Assembly: GCA_964637185.1 (NCBI GenBank)
Contig: CAZWVB010000009.1
Span: 1-25,602, forward strand
DNA from: CAZSVP01 sp964637185
GTDB taxonomy: Bacteria; Patescibacteriota; Saccharimonadia; CAILAD01; BJGX01
Direction of reading: 5' to 3'
DNA: 25,602 bases
Shown here: positions 7,893 to 15,415 of the stretch, one piece after another
How the letters are laid out: every line of letters starts with the position of its first letter
How positions within the stretch are numbered: the stretch's first letter is position 1
Translations under genes and position numbers: made by a program
Notes under the pieces: generated by a model
The model's input: the letters and a program-made list of their open reading frames with translations, nothing else
Databases searched by the model: none
What the model was told of the DNA's origin: nothing

Positions 7893-8030
7893 GTGCAAGC
7901 TCAAGCGGTAGATGGACGAGGCTGTGTGATCATCGACCTACTGCTTGAGCTTCACACACTGGCTATGTCCCCGGCTACTTGATGGCACCCCCTACAAAAA
8001 ACCATCTCGAGACAGTAACATAGCCTTTTT
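7893..8030 (+). ncRNA. Second structured segment with its own terminator, downstream of ncRNA 1
   Basis: Immediately after the first terminator, a near-perfect stem of about 19 bp is formed by GTG-c-AAGCTCAAGCGGTAG (from 7893) and CTACTGCTTGAGCTTCAC (to about 7955). It has one bulge and one G-T wobble. A second stem, GGCTATGT (7961-7968) with ACATAGCC (8018-8025), encloses GATGG/CCATC and ends in TTTTT (8026-8030), a terminator shape on the plus strand only. I see no separate promoter. This may be a read-through extension of ncRNA 1 or a tandem RNA. Confidence 0.45.
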
Positions 8031-8237
8031 GTGTTTGCCCGCTCGTGACGGGATCTATCCTATTGTGGCACACACCAATTACCCATTGCGAGCGTGGAGC
8101 GCTTTGGTTTTTGCAAAAATATCAAATTGTACATTTGGGACCCAAAATGACGTTGGCCGTGTGGCCAGAAAGGTACTACGACGTCAATTTCATTATATAC
8201 ATAAGCGAACAAAAAACAAACAGTTTTTTTGATTTTT
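8031..8237. other. Gene-free segment with short inverted repeats
   Basis: No credible gene is present. I see TTTGGG-a-CCCAAA (8134-8146), an odd palindrome of the kind used as an operator. GGCC-gtgt-GGCC (8155-8166) lies inside TGACGT/ACGTCA (8148-8153 and 8181-8186). GCTCG/CGAGC pairs 8041-8045 with 8089-8093. The A/T tracts at about 8211-8238 may end transcription of the minus-strand gene at 8238. No function can be assigned. Confidence 0.3.
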
Positions 8238-8834
8238 TTACATTTTTTCGATCGGATATTTGAAATCAGCTAGAGTGATTTTCAATACTGCTAGTGGTCG
8301 GATCGGATGATAGGCCTTGTACTCATTGTCGCTGTATTCATCGCTGGCTGTTTTGGGAAATATATAGACAAACCCCTCATCTTGTACATGATCCTCGCGC
8401 TCGACAGCAAACTGTACATTGGTGCGAGGCAACTTGCCCTTTTCGCGGGTAGTTTGGATGTGGCTGCTCCGCCAACCATTGATTTCCACGCCGCCGGTCA
8501 AAGCACTAAACATAGCCATGGCCGGAGTATCTGTCATATAGACTGCCAGACGATTACCAGACTCTTTAGCTGAGTCGTTGGCTTGGCGTGGTTGTAGCTC
8601 TGTAAGCTTGAGTGTAGTGCCATGCATAATTATCCCCTGGCCGACGGCCCACTGTAGGAAGTTTTCAACTTGCGAGACGGTATAGTAACGAAAATTGTCA
8701 GTATCTTCATGCTGCTCGGCTGCAGTATGCAGATAGTCCAACACGGCCTCAATGGGCTCTTTTTGGGCTTCGAGATTGCGATAGGCCTCGCCTACATCGC
8801 CGGCTGCTTCAAATTGTGAACCTTCGCTAGGCAT
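8238..8834 (-). CDS. Hypothetical protein coupled to pth
   Basis: A 198-aa protein that I do not recognise. The ATG lies inside the last codons of pth (overlap ATGCCTAG, 8 nt), so translation is probably coupled to it. The sequence is acidic and soluble, with no signal peptide or membrane segment. Residues about 15-75 look helical. The C-terminal half has the character of a mixed alpha/beta domain: GWRSSHIQTTREKGKLP, then VQFAVEREDHVQDEGFVYIF, then HPIRPLAVLKITL. The ordinary frame quality and codon use match the neighbours, so it is a resident gene. Being read with peptidyl-tRNA hydrolase hints at a translation-linked role, but this is inference only. Confidence 0.8.
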   Translation of the reverse strand: MPSEGSQFEAAGDVGEAYRNLEAQKEPIEAVLDYLHTAAEQHEDTDNFRYYTVSQVENFLQWAVGQGIIMHGTTLKLTELQPRQANDSAKESGNRLAVYMTDTPAMAMFSALTGGVEINGWRSSHIQTTREKGKLPRTNVQFAVEREDHVQDEGFVYIFPKTASDEYSDNEYKAYHPIRPLAVLKITLADFKYPIEKM

Positions 8835-9396
8835 TGTCTACGGCCTGCGAGCTGTGCTCGATCCCGGTATTGAGAGATTCGATGATCAATGCAGTAGTTT
8901 GGTCGACAACGTTTGGGAGTTGGTCGGATTCTGATTTGCCAAACTTCTGCAGCACAAACTCGTCGGCTGGCACACGCTTGAGCAAGTCGTTTTTGATACC
9001 TACCCGAAAACGCACAAAACCCTCACCGCATTTGGCGATGATATCTTTGAGTCCATTGTGTCCGCCGCTACTACCACCGATCCGAACACGAACAGTCCCA
9101 AACGCCAAATCCAGATCGTCGCTAACTACCCAGATATCCTCCGGGCTGAGTTTGTAATAATCCATCAGCTTGCGTACGCTATCGCCACTGAGGTTCATAA
9201 AGGTGGTCGGTTTGGCGATCAGTATGGTCTCTTGCTTGTTGTATACCAGACTAGCCAGTTCGGCTCTCAGTTTGGGCTCATTGGCAAAACTAGTACCAAG
9301 CTGTTTTACTAGCTCATCTGCTATCATATAGCCAAGATTGTGGCGGGTTTGAGAATATTCCGACCCTGGGTTGCCGAGGCCTACAATTAGTTTCAT
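8827..9396 (-). CDS. pth: Peptidyl-tRNA hydrolase
   Basis: Pth cleaves peptidyl-tRNA released from stalled ribosomes. The protein is 189 aa from the ATG at 9396, starting MKLIVGLGNPGSEY as family members do. Catalytic His19 lies in the TRHNLG motif, with family motifs FMNLSG, SDDLDL and GGSSGGHNGLKDI following. Another in-frame ATG lies 9 nt upstream at 9405, but it is part of the TATAAT box, so the mRNA most likely begins at the 9396 ATG without a leader. The final 8 nt overlap the start of the next gene. Confidence 0.96.
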   Translation of the reverse strand: MKLIVGLGNPGSEYSQTRHNLGYMIADELVKQLGTSFANEPKLRAELASLVYNKQETILIAKPTTFMNLSGDSVRKLMDYYKLSPEDIWVVSDDLDLAFGTVRVRIGGSSGGHNGLKDIIAKCGEGFVRFRVGIKNDLLKRVPADEFVLQKFGKSESDQLPNVVDQTTALIIESLNTGIEHSSQAVDNA

Positions 9397-9403
9397 AGAA
9401 GCC

Positions 9404-9412
9404 ATTATATCA
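9404..9412 (-). promoter_or_regulatory. Extended -10 promoter of pth (leaderless)
   Basis: The minus strand reads TGATATAAT (9412-9404), an extended -10. Only 7 nt separate it from the ATG at 9396, so transcription would start at or next to the start codon. No good -35 is visible. Confidence 0.65.
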
Positions 9413-9415
9413 GAC

Positions 9416-9444
9416 TTGACATCGTGCTCATCATATTGTATAGT
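9416..9444 (+). promoter_or_regulatory. Promoter of ncRNA 2
   Basis: Consensus TTGACA (9416-9421), exactly 17 bp, then TATAGT (9439-9444), pointing away from pth. Predicted start of transcription is near 9451. It has the same design as the ncRNA 1 promoter. Confidence 0.75.
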
Positions 9445-9450
9445 ATCTTC

Positions 9451-9927
9451 TGCAGATCGACCAAGGAGTGTGATGATACGACTAGCATAGCCTATGCGAG
9501 GTAAATCCCCAACCTTGCTACAGGCCTTTCAAAAAACATCTGCAACCACACAACTGCCGAGCCGGGACCCCTGACGGGGCCCGGCAAGTCAAGTGTAGTG
9601 ATTAGGGAGTCGAAGCCCCGGTCTACGGAGACTGCTACACTTATCACGCGTGGGGAGCTGGGGCTAGGCAGCCCGGTAGCGATGCCACATGGTCCGTAAA
9701 TTGGACTTCGGTTCGGTTTCAATTGTGGCTGATGTCTTTGGGTTCCCAAGGACTAAGAGTTTGGCGAGGGTGAGTCACACGGTCCCAGACCGGTGCGATG
9801 CTTTGGTGGTGTGAACTGCGATAAGCTTTGGCTCCAATTGTCTTGGTGGTGGTGGCTTCGGCCACCACCACCAAACAGCCCAAAAAAGTAATAATTCAAA
9901 AAAAGACGCTGTTTAAGCGTCCTTTTT
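9451..9927 (+). ncRNA. Unassigned structured RNA gene (ncRNA 2)
   Basis: About 475 nt without a credible ORF lie between a consensus promoter and a terminator. Clear elements are GCCGGG-a-CCCC, loop TGAC, GGGGCCCGGC (9561-9585); AAGTGTAG (9591-9598) with CTACACTT (9635-9642); CGGTC/GACCG (9780-9792); and a perfect 14-bp stem closed by a TTCG tetraloop (9843-9874). AGCCCC (9614-9619) could pair with GGGGCT (9660-9665), which would cross the previous stem and make an H-type pseudoknot. The segment is GC-rich, unlike usual intergenic DNA. tmRNA ends, RNase P core motifs and the SRP loop were sought and not found. A diverged housekeeping RNA remains possible. The 3' end overlaps the der stop region. 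Confidence 0.6.
9843..9874. repeat. Perfect 14-bp inverted repeat with TTCG loop
   Basis: The arms TTGGTGGTGGTGGC and GCCACCACCACCAA are built on a GGT repeat and enclose TTCG. As plus-strand RNA it makes a C(UUCG)G tetraloop, one of the most stable hairpin caps. No T run follows on either strand, so it is not itself an ordinary terminator. It looks like the 3' structural domain of ncRNA 2. Confidence 0.85.
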
Positions 9928-9928
9928 G
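9895..9928. terminator. Bidirectional terminator between der and ncRNA 2
   Basis: GACGC (9905-9909) pairs with GCGTC (9917-9921). It has TTTTT on the plus-strand side and a run of seven T on the minus-strand side. The der stop codon (9913-9915) sits inside the loop. It ends both convergent transcripts. Confidence 0.85.
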
Positions 9929-11241
9929 TATTTACTCTTCATCTCTATTATTATTGGTACGCCAGTGAGGCCAAATTGCTCGCGCAGTCGATTCTCCAGA
10001 TAGCGCGGATAGCTAAAATGAATATCGTCAACATGAGAACCAAAAAATGTGAATTTGGGCGGGTTGGTATCTGTCTGGGTGACGTAGTTGAGTTTGGGAT
10101 GAATACGCCCATGCCCGGCCGGTGGGTGCTTGGCCATAGCAGTCTGGACCAACTGATTGAGCTCAGTGGTACGAAGTTGCAGCCCCATCCGCTTGTAAAT
10201 ATCCAAAGATGTACTCAAAAGTTTTTGAGTATTGAGGCCAGTAGCTGCAGATAGATATATTACCGGTGCCCACCAAACGAACTGCAGTGAGCGTTTGAGC
10301 TCGGCCAACAAATGGTTTTGTTCGTATTCGTCATCAAGCAAATCCCATTTGTTGATAGCTATCACTAGTCCTTTGCCTGCTTCCTTGGCTTGGCCGATGA
10401 TGTGAGTGTCCTGGGCGGTCAAACCTTCGGTGGCATCAATCAGAGCGACACATATATCAACCCGTTCAATCGCGCTTTGGGCGCGGTTGACGGCAAAGAA
10501 TTCAACACCCCGCCCTACCTTGCCAGAGCGTCTGATACCGGCGGTATCAGTGATGGTAATTACTTGGTCTTTGTATTCCACACTGGCTTGGTTGGTGTCG
10601 CGGGTAGTGCCGGCTTCAGCGCTGACTATTGCGATATCAGAATTGGTGAGCTTGTTGATCAGGCTTGATTTGCCAACATTGGGCCGTCCAATCAAGGCTA
10701 TGGAGATGCCGCGGACCTTTTCTATCTGAGTTGGCTCAGCTGTAGGCAACAATTTTGACAAGCACTGCACCAGCTCGTCGATGCCGGTATTGTGTATAGC
10801 AGAGATTTGCAAGATCGTCTTGATGCCAAGGGCCATAAATTGTTCGGTTGGCAGTACTGACGGCTGATCAGACTTGGCCAGTACCAGCACGACAGGCGTG
10901 CCGAGTTTGTGTAGCCTGGCTGCTAGCCGACGCTCGACATCGGTCAATGGCGTAGCACTATCGACCACTAAGACGATAGCGGAGGCATCGGCCAAGGCTT
11001 GGTCTAGCTTGGTCTGGGCTGACTGCTCAATCTCGCCATTGGCTTTCATAATACCAGCTGTATCGATCAGCTCGGCAGCCTTACCGTCCAGCTCCACTGG
11101 TGCTGTTACCAGATCGCGTGTGGTGCCTGCCTCATCGGCAATAATAGCTTTGCGCCGACCAACCAATCGGTTGAACAACGAGCTTTTACCGGCGTTGGGA
11201 AGACCGGCGATAACAATAGTAGGTGTTGATTTGACTTTCAT
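9913..11241 (-). CDS. der: Ribosome-assembly GTPase Der (EngA)
   Basis: Der is the tandem-domain GTPase needed for 50S subunit maturation. In 442 aa the first G domain has P-loop GLPNAGKS (13-20), DTAGI and LAKSD. The second has GRPNVGKSSL (near residue 185), DTAGIRR and NKWD. The C-terminal 90 residues form the KH-like domain (HGRIHPKLNYVTQT, then FFGSHVDDIHFSY). The start ATG is 6 nt after the dacA stop. It is the last gene of the aspS operon and ends in a bidirectional terminator. Confidence 0.97.
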   Translation of the reverse strand: MKVKSTPTIVIAGLPNAGKSSLFNRLVGRRKAIIADEAGTTRDLVTAPVELDGKAAELIDTAGIMKANGEIEQSAQTKLDQALADASAIVLVVDSATPLTDVERRLAARLHKLGTPVVLVLAKSDQPSVLPTEQFMALGIKTILQISAIHNTGIDELVQCLSKLLPTAEPTQIEKVRGISIALIGRPNVGKSSLINKLTNSDIAIVSAEAGTTRDTNQASVEYKDQVITITDTAGIRRSGKVGRGVEFFAVNRAQSAIERVDICVALIDATEGLTAQDTHIIGQAKEAGKGLVIAINKWDLLDDEYEQNHLLAELKRSLQFVWWAPVIYLSAATGLNTQKLLSTSLDIYKRMGLQLRTTELNQLVQTAMAKHPPAGHGRIHPKLNYVTQTDTNPPKFTFFGSHVDDIHFSYPRYLENRLREQFGLTGVPIIIEMKSKYKKDA

Positions 11242-11247
11242 AACTAA

Positions 11248-12156
11248 TTATTTCCAAACTAGATTGGCAAACGCCCAGTCTACCATATTTTTGCTTTCTT
11301 GAAAACGGTTGGGGCTGTTGAGCACCACAGTAATGATCTCATGGCCGTCTTTGGCACTTAGTGTGATCAAGCACTCACCCGCTTGGCCAGTCTTGCCGGT
11401 CTTAAGCCCGATAATGTATGGATATGCCAAAAGCTGGTTGGTGGAAGTAAAACTATAGGGCGTCCCGCCCAGTGATTTGACAGTGGTTTTTGGCGTTTTG
11501 ATGATCTCTCGAAAGCGTGGGTTTTGTAGCAACACACGAGACATCGTAGCCAGATCAGCTACCGAGCTGACGTGGCCGGATTGGTCTAACCCAGTCGGGT
11601 TTTCGAAATGTGTATCATTGAGACCGAGTTGCTTAGCATACTCATTCATACGGGCCACGAAGGCTTCTTTGGAACCGGCATCATAGATAGCCAGTGCTTC
11701 GGCGGCATCATTGGCTGAGTAGATTAGTAGCATTTTCATTATATCTTCAAGCCGGAATTGTTGGCCTACTCTCAGCCCTAGTGCTTGAGCATCAGTCTGG
11801 TCGGCAGAAAAAGATTGTTGGATAGTCACTATCTCATCTGGCTGATGCCGATTCATGATGACGATGGCCGTCATCAGCTTGGTCAGCGAAGCTGGCTCGA
11901 GTCTCTGATGCGGCTGTTTGGAAGCCACTATCGAACCTGTTGTGCTATCCATGATCGCTCCTGACTCGGCTTGGATATTGTATGGTTTGGCTGATGGTAC
12001 TGCGGTAAGTGTGGCAGGTCCCATAGCCATGGAATGCTGGTTCGTAGGCTTGTGCCATGATATTTGAGCAACTTTGCTAGCGAGACTGTCAGCCACACGG
12101 CCTATCGGCCCCAAACCAGCTGCAATCAACATCGTAACTATAAGGATTATACTCAT
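11248..12156 (-). CDS. dacA: D-alanyl-D-alanine carboxypeptidase (penicillin-binding protein 5 family)
   Basis: This enzyme trims the terminal D-Ala of peptidoglycan stem peptides outside the membrane. It is 302 aa from the ATG at 12156, which overlaps the rluB stop as ATGA. A longer frame from 12183 is less likely. A short hydrophobic N-terminus (MSIILIVTMLIAAGLG) serves as signal or anchor. The S11 peptidase motifs are present: SLTK (S90-K93), SAN (147-149) and KTG (252-254). The C-terminal PBP5 domain and amphipathic anchor are missing, so it is a minimal form. It is read between rRNA-modification and ribosome-assembly genes, which couples wall synthesis to growth genes. Confidence 0.93.
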   Translation of the reverse strand: MSIILIVTMLIAAGLGPIGRVADSLASKVAQISWHKPTNQHSMAMGPATLTAVPSAKPYNIQAESGAIMDSTTGSIVASKQPHQRLEPASLTKLMTAIVIMNRHQPDEIVTIQQSFSADQTDAQALGLRVGQQFRLEDIMKMLLIYSANDAAEALAIYDAGSKEAFVARMNEYAKQLGLNDTHFENPTGLDQSGHVSSVADLATMSRVLLQNPRFREIIKTPKTTVKSLGGTPYSFTSTNQLLAYPYIIGLKTGKTGQAGECLITLSAKDGHEIITVVLNSPNRFQESKNMVDWAFANLVWK

Positions 12157-12827
12157 GGTGTTATTGTAGCAATCTTTTGCCAATCGCCTGGCTTGAGCTG
12201 ACCAAGTTTATAGTCGCCCAAGCTAACGCGCTGTAATTTGGTGACTTTGTAGCCTAGTGCTTGCAAGGTACGTCTGATTTGGCGGTTGCGTCCCTCATGA
12301 ATTACGACACTGAGCTCTCGGCCACGGCCTTCGACCTTGTCAAACTTGCTGATGCCATCTTCAAGCGCGACCCCATGCAGCAGCTTGTTGATTGCACTTG
12401 CAACAATCGGCTCATCCAATACTAAGTAGTAAGTTTTTTGCTTGTTATGGCGGGGGTGGCTGAGCTGGTTGATGAGATTGCCATCTGAGCTGAGTAGTAG
12501 TAGTCCCTCACTGTCTTTGTCTAGCCGACCGGCCAACTTGAGCTGCTGGTACTGAGGTGGGAGCAATTCAAATACTGATTTGTCGTTGCCCTGTGGTTGG
12601 TGGCTACAGACATAGCCAACTGGCTTGTTCATAATGATAGTGGCTTGGATGATTGGCTCTGCTGCTTGATCGTCGACAGTAATGGTATCTTGATGGATAT
12701 CGACAATTGTAGCTAGATGCTCCACTTTCTGGCCATTGCATTTGACACGACCTGCTATCAACAGATCATCAGCTTTGCGACGGCTAGTGGCAAAACCCAA
12801 TTGTACTAGAGCCTGGTTGATCCTCAT
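12153..12827 (-). CDS. Pseudouridine synthase, RsuA/RluB family
   Basis: 224 aa. An N-terminal S4 RNA-binding domain (RINQALVQLGFATSRRKAD) is followed by the catalytic domain with KPVGYVCS, then GRLDKDSEGLLLL, whose D103 is the expected nucleophile, and EGRNRQIRR near the C-terminus. It converts a specific uridine of rRNA to pseudouridine. Position next to scpB makes RluB (23S rRNA) the usual assignment, but RsuA or RluE/F specificity cannot be excluded from sequence alone. The start overlaps the scpB stop as ATGA and its own stop overlaps dacA the same way. Confidence 0.93.
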   Translation of the reverse strand: MRINQALVQLGFATSRRKADDLLIAGRVKCNGQKVEHLATIVDIHQDTITVDDQAAEPIIQATIIMNKPVGYVCSHQPQGNDKSVFELLPPQYQQLKLAGRLDKDSEGLLLLSSDGNLINQLSHPRHNKQKTYYLVLDEPIVASAINKLLHGVALEDGISKFDKVEGRGRELSVVIHEGRNRQIRRTLQALGYKVTKLQRVSLGDYKLGQLKPGDWQKIATITP

Positions 12828-13327
12828 TTTTTTGTCTCGGTCAATCTTGGTAGATCTGCAATGCTGTCGATACCGAATAGCAGAAGGAACTGCTCTGTGG
12901 TGTTCCAGTACGAATCCGGCTGGCTATCACGAGTCTGTATGCTCTGCTCTATCAGCCCGAGCTCACGCAGGTTGTCTAGAGTATTTTCACTTTGGACACC
13001 GCGAAATTCATCAATCTGGGTTTTGGTGATAGGCTGATGGTAGGCCACTATGGATAGTACCTCTAGGCTAGTGGATGAAAGCTGTGGTTTTTTGGCATTT
13101 TCAAGCTGACCGATGATATCGTTATACTCGGGTTTCGTCACTAACATAATGCCTTTCGTAAAAGACCTTAGCTCCAGGCTGGTTTTGCTGAGCAGCTTAG
13201 CTAGTTCATCGATCGCAGTTTGGCAGCGGGTAGTATCCTGTCCAGCCACTTTGGCGATCTGATCTAGTGACACAGGCTTGGAGCTCGTAAACAATACTGC
13301 TAGGATTTGATTGGTTAGTTGGCTCAT
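12824..13327 (-). CDS. scpB: Segregation and condensation protein B
   Basis: ScpB is the winged-helix partner that dimerises and binds ScpA in the SMC condensin complex. It is 167 aa from the ATG at 13327, which overlaps the scpA stop as ATGA. A start at 13348 would lengthen the overlap to 25 nt and is less likely. Family features include the N-terminal KPVSLDQIAKVAG, the central SSTSLEVLSIVAYHQPITKTQIDEFRG and the LRELGLIEQ helix. The order scpA-scpB-rluB is widely conserved in bacteria, which supports the call. Confidence 0.95.
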   Translation of the reverse strand: MSQLTNQILAVLFTSSKPVSLDQIAKVAGQDTTRCQTAIDELAKLLSKTSLELRSFTKGIMLVTKPEYNDIIGQLENAKKPQLSSTSLEVLSIVAYHQPITKTQIDEFRGVQSENTLDNLRELGLIEQSIQTRDSQPDSYWNTTEQFLLLFGIDSIADLPRLTETKK

Positions 13328-14001
13328 AGACTGGCTCTTTGTAGACATAGTTCTGATCCGTGAATACTTATAATATATTCACCTTGGCGCAAGCTGTTGA
13401 GTAGACACAAGAAATACACGATGCCCTGAGCTTGATCTCGGCAGTCACTAAGTAATGAGTTGAGTTGAATTATGTCATGTGACTTCATGGCCTGTGCAAA
13501 AGCCTGACGGTGTTGGGCGAGCTCCGGCCTGTTGCGAGCAAATCGCAGCTCAAACTGTTCGCGTTGGGCTTGATTATCGGACAATCTTTGAATGGCTTGA
13601 TTGAATCTGGTAAGTAAGTGGCTGTAATCACCTGTAATCGGTTCATGTACTGTACTATATCGAGGCTTGGCAGATTGCCAAAGCTGAGTCAGCAGAGAGG
13701 CGCTGTGGCGCACTTGTTGGTATTGACGCAACTTCTCCGCCAGATCAGAGTCTGACGGCTCGTCTGCTTCCTCCAAACTACCAGATAGAGCCCGAGCTTT
13801 GATGGCAATCAACTGCGCGGCTACTGACAAGAACGCTTGCAGCTCGTCGGTCGCCATACTATGCTCAGACACATATTGGAGGTAGTCATTGGTGATTTGG
13901 GCGAGGCTGACATCGCATATATCCAGATCGTTGCACGTCACCAATTCCAAAAGTAATTCGAGTGGCCCATCATATACGTCTAAATTTACTTCGTAGCTCA
14001 C
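13324..14001 (-). CDS. scpA: Segregation and condensation protein A
   Basis: The kleisin subunit that bridges the SMC heads. 225 aa from a GTG at 14001, preceded by AGGA that overlaps the aspS stop. The N-terminus has the kleisin signature YEVNLDVYDGPLELLLELV followed by DICDVSLAQITNDYLQYV. The C-terminus carries the short winged helix that contacts the SMC head (FLCLLNSLRQGEYIISIHG). It is 7 nt from aspS and overlaps scpB by 4 nt. Confidence 0.94.
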   Translation of the reverse strand: MSYEVNLDVYDGPLELLLELVTCNDLDICDVSLAQITNDYLQYVSEHSMATDELQAFLSVAAQLIAIKARALSGSLEEADEPSDSDLAEKLRQYQQVRHSASLLTQLWQSAKPRYSTVHEPITGDYSHLLTRFNQAIQRLSDNQAQREQFELRFARNRPELAQHRQAFAQAMKSHDIIQLNSLLSDCRDQAQGIVYFLCLLNSLRQGEYIISIHGSELCLQRASL

Positions 14002-14008
14002 GCAATTC

Positions 14009-15319
14009 CTATGGGCTTAGTCGATGCATGTCACGTGGGAACAAGGTAGCTTCTTTGACATTACCAAGACCGATGATCTTCTGCGTTAGCCGCTCAAGCC
14101 CCAATCCAAAGCCGCCGTGTGGTGGCATACCATATAAGAATGCCTGCAGATAATATTTGAATCCCGGATCGCTCGGATCACCACCCATGGCCTTGAGTTG
14201 CTCTACTAGTATCGGATAACGATGCTCACGCTGGGTGAGGGTTACTATTTCAACCCCACGAAATATGAGATCGGCACGCTCACAAACATCTGGGTTATCA
14301 GGGTTGATCATGTGGTAGAATTTCATCTCTGAAGTTGGAAAGTCAGTGATATAGACAGCCTCACTACCCCATTTTTTGAGAGCATACTCAGAAGCAAACC
14401 GTTCCTCAGCTGGCGTTGGGTCTTTCTCACCTCTAGTGTCATCTTTGGTGGCAGCGAAATAGAGCTCATGCAACTCAGCCATGGGTAGTTCTGGGATCTT
14501 TGGAGTCAATTTGGCTGGTTTGGCGTTGAGGCTAGTCAGTTCAGATTTACAATTTTTCCAAATTTTCTGATTGAGATTGTATATAAGATCACTCAGTAAA
14601 TTTTTGATATCAGCAAAGCTATCGATAAATCCCATCTCAACATCGACAGTGATGTATTCGCTCATATGCCGTGTGGTCATGGATGGCTCGGCGCGGTACG
14701 TGCCACCTATCTCAAATACGCGCTCGTAGACGCCGACCATCATTTGTTTGTAGAACTGGGCTGATTGGGCCAACGTGGCGCTACGATCGAAATAATCCAG
14801 CTGAAATGTCTCAGCTCCACCCTCGGTAGCCTTGGCCAATATCTTGGGACTATGAAACGGTACAAAATCACGGGCAAGGAGTTGCTCGCGTAGGATATTC
14901 TCAACCTCAGCTTGAACTTTAAATATTTGTTGCTCGGTAGTATTACGCAGGCTGATCACTCGATGCTCAAACAATGAGTCTAGATGCTCCGGCTTGTGAC
15001 TGATAGGCTTGTCTACCTCGATCGGCATGACCTCATGAACTGGTGTCAGTACAGTGAGCTTCGGCTCATGTATCTCTACCCCACCTGGAGCACGCTCGTC
15101 TTTGAAAACATTTCCAGTAACCTCCAGCACACTTCCAAGCTGCAAATCATCAAGTTTTTTGACCTCGGTTTCGTCCTCAACTAGCACTTGAGTAAGGCCG
15201 CTACGGTCGCGGATGACCAAGAAGTTGAGTCCTCCCAGTAGGCGCTTCTTGTATAGCCAGCCAGCAATAGTCACCTGCTTATCTATATGTTTTGATAAAT
15301 CAGTATGTAGAGTTCGCAT
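14009..15319 (-). CDS. aspS: Aspartyl-tRNA synthetase, short archaeal-type
   Basis: The class IIb synthetase that charges tRNA with aspartate. It is 436 aa, against about 590 for the usual bacterial enzyme, because the large bacterial GAD insertion is absent. The N-terminal OB-fold begins RTLHTDLSKHIDKQVTIAGW. Motif 2 is YRAEPSMTTRHMSEYITVDVE and motif 3 is GGFGLGLERLTQKI. This form is typical of archaea and of several bacterial groups, including CPR. Such enzymes often charge both tRNA-Asp and tRNA-Asn, needing GatCAB to finish Asn-tRNA. I cannot tell discrimination from this sequence. It heads the operon behind an extended -10 and is probably leaderless. Confidence 0.95.
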   Translation of the reverse strand: MRTLHTDLSKHIDKQVTIAGWLYKKRLLGGLNFLVIRDRSGLTQVLVEDETEVKKLDDLQLGSVLEVTGNVFKDERAPGGVEIHEPKLTVLTPVHEVMPIEVDKPISHKPEHLDSLFEHRVISLRNTTEQQIFKVQAEVENILREQLLARDFVPFHSPKILAKATEGGAETFQLDYFDRSATLAQSAQFYKQMMVGVYERVFEIGGTYRAEPSMTTRHMSEYITVDVEMGFIDSFADIKNLLSDLIYNLNQKIWKNCKSELTSLNAKPAKLTPKIPELPMAELHELYFAATKDDTRGEKDPTPAEERFASEYALKKWGSEAVYITDFPTSEMKFYHMINPDNPDVCERADLIFRGVEIVTLTQREHRYPILVEQLKAMGGDPSDPGFKYYLQAFLYGMPPHGGFGLGLERLTQKIIGLGNVKEATLFPRDMHRLSP

Positions 15320-15327
15320 ATTTGCCT

Positions 15328-15336
15328 ATTTTATCA
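15328..15336 (-). promoter_or_regulatory. Extended -10 promoter of the aspS operon (leaderless)
   Basis: The minus strand reads TGATAAAAT (15336-15328), eight bases before the aspS ATG at 15319. The transcript would have zero to two leader bases. No clear -35 is visible. Confidence 0.6.
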
Positions 15337-15370
15337 GATATAGCCACGTAAAACTAGCCATCACGAAGAA

Positions 15371-15397
15371 GAGCCCGAAGGGCTCCCCCTCGGGCTC
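15371..15397 (-). terminator. Terminator of the three-gene cassette
   Basis: GAGCCCGA (15371-15378) pairs with TCGGGCTC (15390-15397) across an 11-nt loop. On the minus strand it is followed by TTCTTC. It ends the cassette before the aspS promoter. Confidence 0.65.
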
Positions 15398-15415
15398 AGT
15401 AAGTCGCTACAGCTC

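Noticed and set aside
7945..8263. Plus-strand reading frames in the gene-free segment (95 and 72 codons)
   Set aside because: They overlap strong hairpins and a terminator, lack an SD, have no recognisable domain, and the second runs into the opposing gene.
9492..9749. Minus-strand 85-codon frame
   Set aside because: It lies antisense to the structured RNA, is rich in Pro/Gly/Ser from GC-rich stems, and has no SD or promoter.
7616..9927. tmRNA, RNase P RNA, SRP RNA or 6S RNA
   Set aside because: No tmRNA ends or CCA tail, no RNase P core AGGAAAGTCC-type element, no SRP GGAAGGAAGCAGC-type loop and no single 6S-like rod were seen by eye in either RNA; a diverged form cannot be fully excluded without a covariance search.
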